In this document: positions 46,779-56,400 of the stretch, piece by piece
Numbering within the stretch: the first letter of the stretch is position 1
How the letters are laid out: each line of letters begins with the position of its first letter
NCBI GenBank assembly: GCA_964468125.1
Contig: CAYXVF010000012.1
Location: 1 to 64,000, forward strand
Direction of reading: 5' to 3'
Length of the DNA stretch: 64,000 bases
Source of the DNA: CAYXVF01 sp964468125
Lineage (GTDB): Bacteria; Myxococcota; XYA12-FULL-58-9; CAYXVF01
Position numbers and translations under genes: made by a program
Notes under the pieces: model-generated
What the model was told of the DNA's origin: nothing
What the model saw: only the letters and a program-made list of their open reading frames with translations
Database searches by the model: none

Positions 46779-47468
46779 CTAGCCAACGGTGGCCCCTGCC
46801 GCGCGAAAGACGCGGATCACGTCGTCGAGCACGTCTCGCCTTACCAGGACCGCGTCGCTGTCGAAGGTGCTGAGCACGAACAGGGAGATCTCCGCTGCGG
46901 CCAGCAAAGAGGCGATCCGACCGAGTACGCCGGTGGTCGCAAAGGGGATCGGCCCTTCGACCTCGAGCATGGCCCATCCGTGCTCAGCTCGCGCCCCCGC
47001 GGGGATGCGCGTGGACTCGCACACGATCGACAGCTCTCGCTCGCTTCGAGTGATCGAATACCAGCTCGAGCTCAAGAGCCACTCAGGGATCGCAGCGCCG
47101 GGACCGGCCCTGCAGACGGAGAATTCCTCGGTGCGCTGCGTGAAGGTCAGATCCATGCGGCGCAAGTCGTGCAGACGAGCGAAGGGAGGCGGGACACGAA
47201 CCCCGATGACTTCGACCGACTTCCAAACCTCCCGCGTGACGTAAGGCTCTCGCGCGATCCAGCGGTCGAGCTCCGCGCGCGAATCAAAGCGGCACAGAAT
47301 CACGCTTCCCACCATCGCCCCCCCTTCGTCGAGGAGCGCCGCCGCGTCGAGCCATTCACCTCGCTCGAAGAAGTCCCGCGCGTGCTCGAGGTGGCTCGTA
47401 CGTGCCGCTTGCCTTCTCGCTGGCGCACCTGGGTCCGTGCCGTCCCGACCGATCACGATGAAGTCCAT
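46779..47468 (-). CDS. YCII-ACT domain fusion protein
   Basis: 229 residues. The first 100 resemble a YCII-like domain (MDFIVIGRDG, then HLEHARDFFERGEWLDAAALLDEGGAMVGSVILCRFDSRAELDRWIAREPY). The remainder resembles the stand-alone ACT_7/CASTOR-like protein family (FSVCRAGPGAAIPEWL..., ELSIVCESTRIP, GWAMLEVEGPIPFATTGVLGRIASLLAAAEISLFVLSTFDSDAVLVRRDVLDDVIRVFRAAG). ACT domains bind amino acids; YCII-like domains are small ferredoxin-fold units of uncertain activity. GGAGGG just before MDFIVIG sets the start. It is 78 bases downstream of the carboxylase gene. Confidence 0.8.
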   Translation of the reverse strand: MDFIVIGRDGTDPGAPARRQAARTSHLEHARDFFERGEWLDAAALLDEGGAMVGSVILCRFDSRAELDRWIAREPYVTREVWKSVEVIGVRVPPPFARLHDLRRMDLTFTQRTEEFSVCRAGPGAAIPEWLLSSSWYSITRSERELSIVCESTRIPAGARAEHGWAMLEVEGPIPFATTGVLGRIASLLAAAEISLFVLSTFDSDAVLVRRDVLDDVIRVFRAAGATVG

Positions 47469-47546
47469 GGGCCCTCCAACCGCCGATGTGGATGCACCGG
47501 GCCGCGGCCCATGCGCACCAACGATGTTGGGCAAAGACCCGCTTCT

Positions 47547-49088
47547 TTAGAGAGGTGCGTTGCCGTTGCGCTTGTACGGTAGCTCTTCGCGTTTGCCCAC
47601 GAGCGCGTGCAATCCGCGCAGCAAGACCGCGCGGGTTTCCGTCGGCTCGACCACGGCGTCGAGGAATCCTCGCGCCTCGGCGATTCCGGGGTTCGCGAAG
47701 TTCCGGTTGTACTCGTCGGTGAGCTCCTGCGCGCGCGAATCCGGATCGTCGTGATTACGCAGCTCCTTGCCGTGAAGAATCTCCACCGCTCCGCTCGCAC
47801 CCATGACGGCAATCTCCGCGTTCGGCCAGGAGAGGTTGAAGTCTCCCCCAACGTGCTTCGAGCTCATGACGATGTAAGCTCCGCCATATGCTTTGCGAAG
47901 GATGACACTGAGCTTCGGTACCGTCGCTTCGCAGTAGGCATAGGCGAGCTTAGCTCCGTGATCGATGATGCCCGCGTGCTCCTGGTCCTTCCCCGGCAAA
48001 AACCCCGGAACGTCGATCAAGGAGACGATCGGCAGGCCGAAGGCGTTGCAGGTGCGAACGAACCGCGCGGCTTTTCGAGAGGCGTCGATGTCGAGCACGC
48101 CCGCGAGAACGCCCGGGTTATTGGCAATGACGCCCACCGGATACCCACCGAGTCTCGCAAAACCCACGCGCACATTCGCAGCCCAGCGCCCGCGAATCTC
48201 GAGGAAGCTGTCTTGGTCGAAGATCTCCCCGATCACGTCTCTCACATCGTAGGGACGATTCGCCTCGGTAGGGACGATTTCCTTGAGCCGCTCGCAGCGT
48301 CGCCCTGAGGTGTCGTCCGTATCGACGACAGGGGGCTCGTCGCAGTTGTTTTGGGGCAAGTAGGAAAGGATCTGACGCGCGAGCTCGAGAGCCTCGACCT
48401 CACTCTTTACGAGAAAGTGAGCGACTCCACTCTTCTCCGCGTGCACACGGCCGCCACCGAGCGACTCCGTGTCGATCTGCTCGCTCGTGACCTTCTGCAC
48501 CACCTTCGGACCGGTGACGAACATGTAGGACTTCTGATCGATCATGACGACGAAGTCCGTGAGCGCTGGCGAGTAGACCGCCCCGCCGGCGCAGGGTCCC
48601 ATCAGCAACGAGATTTGCGGAATCACACCGCTGTAGCGAACGTTGCGCCGGAAGATCTCGCCGTAACCGGCCAGCGCCTCGACCCCCTCCTGAATCCGCG
48701 CGCCGCCAGAGTCGTTGATCCCCACGACAGGGCATCCGGTCTTGCCAGCGAGCTCGGTCACCTTGGCGATCTTCTGGGCGTGGGCTTCGCCGAGGGAGCC
48801 GCCGAGCACCGTCCGGTCCTGCGAATAGGCGTAGACTGTTCGACCGTTGATCTCTCCAAAGCCACAAACCACGCCGTCACCGGGGAGGTGCTTCTTGTCC
48901 ATACCGAAGTGCTTGGCTCGGTGATGAACGTGCGCGTCGATCTCCGTGAAGGTGCCCGCATCGAAGAGCTGCTCCAACCGGGCACGCGCACTGAGCTCCG
49001 CTCCGCGCAAAGGACCGGGCTTATTCGCCTGATCAGCACCGTTGGCTGTCTCCGCCTTCTTGGCGGGTTCCGAGCTCGACTCCATCAT
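47547..49088 (-). CDS. Acyl-CoA carboxylase beta subunit (propionyl/acetyl-CoA carboxylase type)
   Basis: 513 residues, the carboxyltransferase subunit that moves CO2 from biotin to an acyl-CoA. Two crotonase-fold halves are visible: GDGVVCGFGEINGRTVYAYSQD, GINDSGGARIQEGVEALAGYGEIF, MGPCAGGAVYSPALTDF in the first, and VGVIANNPGVLAGVLDIDASRKAARFVRTCNAF, LIDVPGFLPGKDQEHAGIIDHGAKL, AYGGAYIVMSSKHVGGD in the second. The pocket residue that usually discriminates acetyl from propionyl lies in the DVPGFLPG segment, which is the propionyl-CoA carboxylase form. Its ATG overlaps the stop of the giant synthase by four bases with GGAGG seven bases upstream, so it probably supplies malonyl- or methylmalonyl-CoA to it. 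No biotin carboxylase subunit is in the window. Confidence 0.92.
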   Translation of the reverse strand: MMESSSEPAKKAETANGADQANKPGPLRGAELSARARLEQLFDAGTFTEIDAHVHHRAKHFGMDKKHLPGDGVVCGFGEINGRTVYAYSQDRTVLGGSLGEAHAQKIAKVTELAGKTGCPVVGINDSGGARIQEGVEALAGYGEIFRRNVRYSGVIPQISLLMGPCAGGAVYSPALTDFVVMIDQKSYMFVTGPKVVQKVTSEQIDTESLGGGRVHAEKSGVAHFLVKSEVEALELARQILSYLPQNNCDEPPVVDTDDTSGRRCERLKEIVPTEANRPYDVRDVIGEIFDQDSFLEIRGRWAANVRVGFARLGGYPVGVIANNPGVLAGVLDIDASRKAARFVRTCNAFGLPIVSLIDVPGFLPGKDQEHAGIIDHGAKLAYAYCEATVPKLSVILRKAYGGAYIVMSSKHVGGDFNLSWPNAEIAVMGASGAVEILHGKELRNHDDPDSRAQELTDEYNRNFANPGIAEARGFLDAVVEPTETRAVLLRGLHALVGKREELPYKRNGNAPL

Positions 49089-52000
49089 AGGGGAACCTCC
49101 TTGCTGGGCCGCCCTTCAGCGCCCTCTTCGACCGGCAGCAGCACGCGTGCGACCACGCGCCGGCCCTGATATTCCACGACCGCTTGCGCCGGCCCCGCAC
49201 CCAGCTCTCGGGCACGTTCCAGCGCTTCTCCCTTACACTCGACACTCGCCTCGGCGGTCTCTTCACCTTCGCCGAGGGTCACCTCGATCTGTCGGAAGTC
49301 GACGCGCGCGCCGATTCCCAACGCCTTCATCATCGCTTCCTTCACCGCCCAGATCGCCGTAACGACCCTATCACGGTGCGCTCCCGAAGCGCCGATGCAC
49401 ACTCGCTCATTCTCCGTGAAGTAGTCACGAACGAATGCATCCGCGCGTCGCTCGATCGCCTCGACGTCGATGCCTGGCGCAAGCGCGGGCTCGCGGGCCA
49501 GCATTGCCGCTGCGACCCCATCCGAGTGGCTGATCGAAACGCGCGGTTCCGCCTGCGATTCACCCACGATCGTGATCACCGGCGCCCCCAGGCTGTTCGA
49601 CTCCACTTCGATCGCCGGATAGCTCACCACCGCACCTTCACCGCTGAAGTGCACCTCGCGAATGAGACGCTTCGCAGCGATCCGGCCAGAGAGCCACTCG
49701 AGCTGCCGTTTGCGGGTCTTCAGTTCCTTGAAGCGTGCCCGTTCGCTCGGGGATAGGAAATGCTCGAGTGTGCCGTTCGGGTCCTTGTCGAGCTTGCCTT
49801 CGATTTCGCTAACTTCAACCCAAAGCCAATCCGGTGCGGGAAGACCCCCGCGACTCGGCTCAAAGCGCTCCGCGTCGGCGAGGTGACGCAGAACGACCGT
49901 GCGGTAGCCGCGCATGACGTCGACGACGTTGCCCTCCCCGTCCGTCGCCCATACGTCGAAGGTACATCCATCGGCCCCGGAGCCAGTTCGCCGCGCTTCG
50001 ATCTTCACCGGCGCGTTCACCACACTCTCCGGCGCGAGCTCGATTCGCTCGACGCCAGCCGGCAAGGCCATACGCCCGAGCTCCACCATTTCCCAGAGTC
50101 CTGCGACCTGGAAACCGGCCTCTCGAATGAACGGCGCGGTGCCGAGTGCTTCATGGGTCATTCCCTGGACCCACGGTTCCCAGCCGCTGACCGTCTGCCC
50201 TACAATTCCGTCTTCTCCGAGGGTCTTTGGAGCTTCGAGCACCTGAAAGACCGGTCCATGAAAATATCGCTCGTAGATCGCGTCCCTGCTGATCCCCGGC
50301 GTACGCGGCAGATGGACCGCACGGCTGTGGGGTGCGCTCAATCGCTGTCGCTCACCCAACACGGCCGTTGCCGTGAAGTGCACACGCTCGCGGCTCTTCC
50401 CACCAGGTCCCTCGAATACGGTGATCAAAGCGACCTCGCGAGTCGACGCGCGGCCATCCTGCACGCGCACCTGCACCTCGAGAGGTTCATCCCGGTGCAG
50501 CTTCAAGGGTGAAGAAAACGACACGTCGTGGAGCGCGGCGACCGTCTTCCCGGCCGCGCTTTCCGCCGCGCGCGTCATCATCTCGACACCCAGTACCCCC
50601 GGCAACACCGCTACGCCCTGGAGCCGGTGGTGGTCGAGGCCCCGGTCGCGCGCCGGATCGAGTCGTCGGAAGTAGACGTGCTGTGCGCCGCGAAGCTCGA
50701 ACCGATCGAAGATCGCGGGAAGCTCGTCCGAGCCTGAATCGTGGATCGTCTCTTCGCTCTTGGCGATCTCGCCGAGGGCCCCGGCGATCACCACGTCACC
50801 GTTCGCCTCGGACGCGACGAGGTCGGCGCCGATCACTGCGCCGGTGGCGGCGGGCAAAAACTCGACGCCCATGCTTTCGAGGACCTTCTTGACCCCGTCT
50901 TTGGTCGCCATGCCCACGTCGCCCCAGGCGGTCCAGTCGAGGCAGAGCGCGTCCGGAACACCGCGGGAAAACGCGGCGAGCAGCTCATTCGCTTGGGCGT
51001 AATCGGTCTGACCGGCGTTGCCGAATCGACCGGCGATCGAGCCCATCAGAACCGTGCGCTTTGGCCGCAATCGTTCATGCACGAGCATCAAGGCACTCGA
51101 TTTCGGGCCGAAGGTTCTGACGAAACTTTCGTCGGTCTTGTCGACCAACATCTTCGATTCTTCGCGCCCGGCACCATGAAGCAGCACGTCGCACGCGCCG
51201 AAGCGTTGCGCCACCTGAGTCACCAGCTGATCGATCGATCGGGGATCCGTGAGGTCCGCGGCCAAGACCTCGACCTCCGAGCCCAGCGCGACGAGCGCGT
51301 CCACGTTGCGCTGAACCTCGATGCGGGTGTGCTCCCGTTCGATGAAGCGCTTGATCGCCACCGGCGTGACTCGTTCGCCGCGCGCGGTCAGTGCGGCGCG
51401 CGCGATGTCCTTTTGCTCACCCTCGCTCTTGCCGTGCAGGACGCTGTCTTTCTCGGAGATCGGAGCCGTGCGGCCGACGAGAACGACCTTGAGCGCAGAG
51501 CGTCGGCAGAGCTCACGCACCATCTCAAAGGTCACACCGCGCGCCCCACCGGTGGCGACGAGGACCGAGCCCTCGGGCAGTGTCCCCGCTTTGAGCTCAA
51601 GGGCCTTCGCCGCGCGGCGCAAGGTGTAGCGATGACCGCTCTGATACGCGATTTCGCTCGGCCCGTTTGCTCCGGCTTCGTCGAGCAGGGCCTCCGCGCT
51701 CTGCGCGAGAGAGACCTGGCGGTCGAGATCCAAGGCGAGCACCCGTGCTTCGGGCCACTCCTGCGCCAAAGACTTAGCGAGTCCCGCAAAGCCCCCGGAG
51801 ATCCAGCTCGCCGGATCTCTGGAGCCGTGACCGAATACGCCATCGGTTCGGGCCGCGAACACCACGCGGCTCGCGCCCTGAACCTTGCGGGCCCGAGCCA
51901 TCGCCCGTGCCGCATTGAATGCGTCTCGGGAGACGCGTTCTACCGTTCCAGGGTCCGCCACCGAGTCAGGACCGAGGAAGATCAAATCGTCTGCCACCCG

Positions 52001-52449
52001 CCCGCCGAGGTCCGCGAGGCGCATCTCGAGACCTTCGGGACGCTGGGAGTCGACGTCACAGCCGTGGACGTTGGCTCCACGCGCGAGGAGAGCCTCTCGC
52101 ACCGCTTGTCTAAACGCTTCGTCGCCCCCGATCAGCGCGACGTCGCGTCCGTCATAACGCGCACCGCTCGCAACGGGGTCGAGCTCGTACCGTTCAGTGG
52201 CGCGTACTCGAAAACGATTCTCTGCGACCCACGCGCTGGCGTGGGTCGCCTTCTTTTTTCCCAGGCGTTCGTCGCCTCCAGCCGGCTGCTTGCCTTGGGG
52301 CGACGCCATTTGGCCGATCACATAGTCCACCACCGCGTTCAGGGTGGACACGTCCGAAAGCTTGAATTCGTCGTCACGCGGCAAGCCGTATTTTTCGCGC
52401 AGGGTCGTGAAGATCTCCGCCTGCTTCACCGTGTCGATCCCGAGGTCCG
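49085..52449 (-). CDS. PUFA/polyketide megasynthase, C-terminal part (ACP-KR-DH-PPTase)
   Basis: C-terminal 1120 residues of the giant synthase, cut at its 5' side by the assembly gap. It opens inside an ACP (DLGIDTVKQAEIF...), then a linker, a two-part ketoreductase (NADPH loop TGGARGVT at about 51554; catalytic Ser, Tyr and Asn in GSIAGRFGNAGQTDYAQAN at about 51050), a double-hotdog dehydratase (HHRLQGVAVLPGVLG, then FIREAGFQVAGL), and a C-terminal Sfp-like phosphopantetheinyl transferase (GIDVEAI and WAVKEAMMKALG, both metal/CoA motifs intact). The ACP again has Thr in place of the phosphopantetheine Ser. The ACP-KR linker holds an in-phase slippery heptamer with a stem-loop (52225-52259). 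The gene ends in an ATGA overlap with the carboxylase. It is the same gene as 52550-58505. Confidence 0.93.
52225..52279 (-). promoter_or_regulatory. Candidate programmed -1 frameshift signal (slippery site plus stem-loop)
   Basis: On the mRNA strand the codons GGA AAA AAG contain the heptamer A AAA AAG (52259-52253) exactly in the phase used by dnaX. Three bases later an 11-bp perfect stem begins (GCGACCCACGC, 52249-52239; loop CAGC; GCGTGGGTCGC, 52234-52224). GGAGG lies at 52279-52275, 15 bases before the heptamer. A -1 shift gives 19 new codons and then TGA at about 52195. All three elements of the dnaX signal are present, though the spacer is shorter and the GGAGG a little further away than in E. 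coli dnaX. Read on the other strand the same bases look like an intrinsic terminator with T6. Confidence 0.5.
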
Positions 52450-52549
52450 NNNNNNNNNNNNNNNNNNNNNNNNNNNNNNNNNNNNNNNNNNNNNNNNNNN
52501 NNNNNNNNNNNNNNNNNNNNNNNNNNNNNNNNNNNNNNNNNNNNNNNNN
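52450..52549. other. Assembly gap of 100 N inside the ACP array
   Basis: Exactly 100 N, the usual placeholder for a gap of unknown size. The coding frame before the gap and the frame after it differ by one if the gap is 100 bases, so the true length must be a multiple of three. The right edge stops after REKYG of one ACP and the left edge resumes at DLGID of another, so at least one ACP tail, a linker and an ACP head (about 72 residues, 216 bases) are missing; one or more entire ACPs may be hidden. Confidence 0.95.
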
Positions 52550-53420
52550 AGCCGTATTTCTCGCGCAGGGTCGTGAAGATCTCCGCCTGCTTCACCGTGT
52601 CGATCCCGAGGTCCGCCTCGAGCTCGTAGCCCGGCTCGAGGTCCGAGACCTCGTAGCCACTCTCCGCCGCGAAGAGCTGCGTGATCTCCACGAGGAGCTG
52701 GCTTTTGTCGACGGTTGCCGGTGCGTCGACGGTTGCCGGTGCGTCGACGGTTGCCGGTGCGTCGACGGTCGCCGGTGCGTCGGCGGTCGCCGCTGCGTCG
52801 ACTCTTGCAGGTGCGGAAGCCTCCGTAAGCGTGGCGCTCGCAGAAGCTTCGCTCGGCACGTTCACCGAAGCCGATGCGGACCCCATGAACCCCGCGACGT
52901 AGTCGACAACCGCGTTCAACGTCGGCACGTCCGAAAGCTTGAACTCGTCGTCTCGCGGCAAGCCGTATTTCTCGCGCAGGGTCGTGAAGATCTCCGCCTG
53001 CTTCACCGTGTCGATGCCGAGATCCGCCTCGAGCTCGAAGGCGGGCTCGAGGTCTGCGACCTCATAGCCACTCTCTTCCGCGAAGAGCTGCGTGATCTCC
53101 ACGAGGAGCTGGCCCTCGTCCGCTGCGACGGGCGCAGCCGTTGTCGATGCCGAGCCCGCGGGCGCGAAGCTCGCCACATAGTCGACTACCGCGTTGAGGG
53201 TCGGAACATCCGAGAGCTTGAACTCGTCATCACGCGGCAAGCCGTACTTCTCACGCAAGACGGTGAAGATCTCCGCCTGCTTCACCGTATCGATCCCGAG
53301 ATCTGCCTCGAGCTCAAAAGCGGGCTCCAAGTCAGAAACCGCGTAGCCACTTTCTGTCGCAAAGAGCTGGGTGATCTCCGCGAGGAGCGTGCTCCGGTCG
53401 ATCTGCACGGGCGTCGCCGC
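52550..53420 (-). repeat. Tandem ACP-coding repeats
   Basis: Three ACP units lie here in tandem, with the phosphopantetheine-site codons at about 52597, 53008 and 53287; a fourth lies across the gap at about 52431. Units 2 and 3 are 279 bases apart (93 residues); units 3 and 4 are 411 apart because of a longer Ala/Thr/Pro linker. The cores (DEFKLSDVPTLNAVVDYV, LLVEITQLFA) are nearly identical at DNA level, which explains why the assembly broke here. Confidence 0.9.
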
Positions 53421-56400
53421 GGGCACGGTCTGCTCGACCGGTTTCGGCGCTTCCTGAACCGCCAAGGAAGGCACACCGAGGGCGTCGGCCATGGCGCCGC
53501 CGTTCTCCGACACGCGCAACGTGCGCTTCACGACTTCCAGGCGCGCCCCTTGGGAACCGGCAACCTCGTCCAACCAGCGATGATAGGTTTCGAGGCTCGT
53601 GAGTCGTGCCTCGCTCGTCGCGCGCTGTTTGAACATCGCAAGGCCCAGCTGGGAGCCAAAACCCGCAGCGAGGTGCAACGCGTAGCGACACGCGTGCGGC
53701 TCACCGCGCGAGAAGTGCAGCTCCGCAAACTCCGGATCGACGTCGTTCAGATTCGCGACCGGCGGGAGCACCTTGCGTTGCAATGCCTTCACCGCCACGG
53801 CGTCTTCCAGATTGGCCCCCATCGGGTGTCCGTGCTGACCCTTCGTGTTGGCGATCAGCACATCGCCCACGTGACCGTCGAAGGCGGCGCGGAGCGCGTC
53901 CACCTCCGCCTGGCTGCTGCCACCCCGGGCTGGCGTGTAGGTTTCGTGAGAAACGAAGAAGGTCGAGCGCGCGAGCGCTGCTCGGTCCACGCCTTCGCGC
54001 TCCATCACCTCATCGACGAAGTCGCGAACGTCCTTTGCGATGCGCTTCGTATCGAGGCGGGTACCGTGAAACGCGCTGTTCGACGATTGCGTATGGACGA
54101 GCTCGGCCAGTGGCTCGATGCCTCGGGCCCGGGCGCTCGCCTCGCTTTCGATCACGAATCCGGCCGCCCCGGACCCGAGGATCAGTCCATTGCGTTTCGC
54201 ACCGAAGGGAATCGCTGCCTTCTCGACTTCTTTTTCCGTCGTGGCCGCGCCCGCCGCGAGGAAACCGGCGCCGACGGCGGGAAGCATCCATTCGCTCGTC
54301 ACGTTGTCCGCGCCAACGACGACCACACGGTCACAGCGGCCGAGCCGCAGCCAGTCATGGGCAGTGGTGATCGCCAGCGTCCCGCTCGCGCAGGCCGCAT
54401 TGACCAGGAAATTCGGGCCGCGCGCCGCGATCACCTGGGCGAGCTGGGCGTGTGCCATCGCGAGGGCCCGAAACAGGAACTTGCGCGAGAACTCGTAGAG
54501 CTCGCTCTCTTTTTGCAGCTTGGCGAGCATCGGCTCGGCAGCACGACGGATCGCCTCGCGCTCCGTCGGGTCCTTGAGCCCCTGGCTCATGCCATCGATC
54601 AGGTCTTCGAGCTCCTTCTTGGTTCGTCCCGCGAACTTCGCGGCGACGTGTCGAGAAGCATCCTCGATCACCCGGTCTGTCGACGGGAACGCAGTCCCGA
54701 CGATGACACCGGTCCGGCGGGAGAGCGCATCCGGGAGTCCCCAGCGCTCCGGCAATCGCTTTCCGGTGGAGGTGGTTTTGTAGTGGCGGACCATCGGGAT
54801 CCCCGCGTCACGGAGTGCCTCGATGCCCGCTGCGATCGCCATTCGGCTGACCTGGTCGAGGGCTTCATCGAAGGTCTTGTCGATGCCGTAGGTCTCGACG
54901 ATGTCGAGCTCCCCGAAGGACGCGGCGAGCTGAATGACGTCCGAGAGCTCCTGGAGGCGCGTGAAGTCACCGCTCGATTTGTCCAGACGCACGACGTTCC
55001 TGTCGACCATCGCTTGGCGCATCGAATCGGAGATCGGTCGGATCAGGTTCTCACCGCGCAGCATCCGATCGAGCGTGCCCATGGAGTAATCGTCGTCGAG
55101 CACCGCATCGGCGGGCGGCAGGAACGACACACCGGTGATGACGGGGTTTTTCGCGGGCGCTGGTCCTTCGAGTCCTTCGAGACGCGCCTGGCGGCGCTCC
55201 TCAGGACGAACGGAAGGGGACTGGTCTTCACGAACGGAGGGCGACCGTTCCTCGAGACGTACGGATGGGCTCCGCGTTGCAGGCAAGGCGAGCGGGTCGG
55301 GCTGGCTCGCGGCGAAGTCGATCTCGACCCCTTCGCTCGCGAGCATGGCGAGCGCATCCATCAGGGGCTGAATCGCGGGTCGTTTGTGGTGGTTCGTGGC
55401 GACCGCCTGGTACTCGCGGTCGTTGCCGAGCACGTTGCGCACAAAGCCGGTGGCCGCACGGCGTGGGCCACACTCGATGAACACCCGCGCCCCCTGCGCG
55501 TACATGTTCTCGATCTGCGCGATGAACTCCACCGGAGACTCGAGCTGCTGGCCGAGCAGGTCGACGATCGCCGCCTTCGAGTCGGGGTAGTAGCCCGCGT
55601 GCACGTTCGACAGAATCGGGATTTGCGGTGCCTTGATGTCCAAAGTGCGAAGCGCGTTCTTGAGAGGGACACTGGCTGGCGCGACGATCGCGCTGTGGAA
55701 CGCGTGAGAAACCGGGATCTCCCGAGCGTCGATCCCCGTAGCCGTGAACTTCTCGACCGCGGCTTCGACCGAGCGCGAGTTGCCGGCGATCACGGTCTGA
55801 GCGTGGCAATTCTTGTTGGCGGCAATGATGTAGCCCTCGATGCCCTCGAGCATCGGCTCAACCTTGTCCGCGCCGGCGGCGACGGACGCCATCTTGCCAT
55901 TGTCCTCGACCTCGACGTGAGCCATCTCGCGCCCGCGCGCACTGACCGCGTAGAGCGCCTCCGCGAATGTCATCACTCCCGAAGCGACGCACGCTGCGTA
56001 CTCGCCGAGCGAATGGCCCACGACCATCGACGGTCTGAGACCGAAGGTGCCGAGCAAGCGAAACATCGCGACGTCCGCCGTGAGCATCGCCGGCTGGCAG
56101 ATCTCGGTTTGTCGCAGACGCAGCTCGGCTGCTTCACGCTCCTCGTCGGTCTCCGCCTCGGCCCAGGTGAATGCCGTGAGCGTCGATCCGATCAGGGGCT
56201 CGAGAACTCGGTCTGCCTCCTCGAAAGTCTTCCGAACCACCGGGAAGAGCTCCGCGAGGTCTTTGTACATCCCCAGGAACTGCGATCCTTGGCCCGGGAA
56301 CAAAAATGCGATCGAGCCCTTCGAGGCGAGTGACTGCCCCTCAGTTGCAAAAATTCCCTGTGCATTGAGCACTCGGGCGCTGCGTTTGCCGGCGGACTCG

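Noticed and set aside
52225..52259. Intrinsic terminator on the plus strand inside the megasynthase
   Set aside because: Shape fits (stem plus T6), but no plus-strand transcript is expected there. The same bases read on the coding strand make an in-phase slippery site with a stem, which I judge the more meaningful reading, though not proven.
52550..53420. CRISPR-like or mobile-element repeats in the array of near-identical segments
   Set aside because: The repeats are in frame, code complete ACP domains and linkers, and lack spacer variation or transposase genes.
52344..56333. A plus-strand open frame of about 1300 codons opposite the megasynthase, running across the N gap
   Set aside because: It is the mirror of a GC-rich gene with strong third-position bias, has no recognisable domain or ribosome-binding site, and depends on translating Ns. 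The minus strand carries unmistakable KS, AT, ACP and KR motifs.
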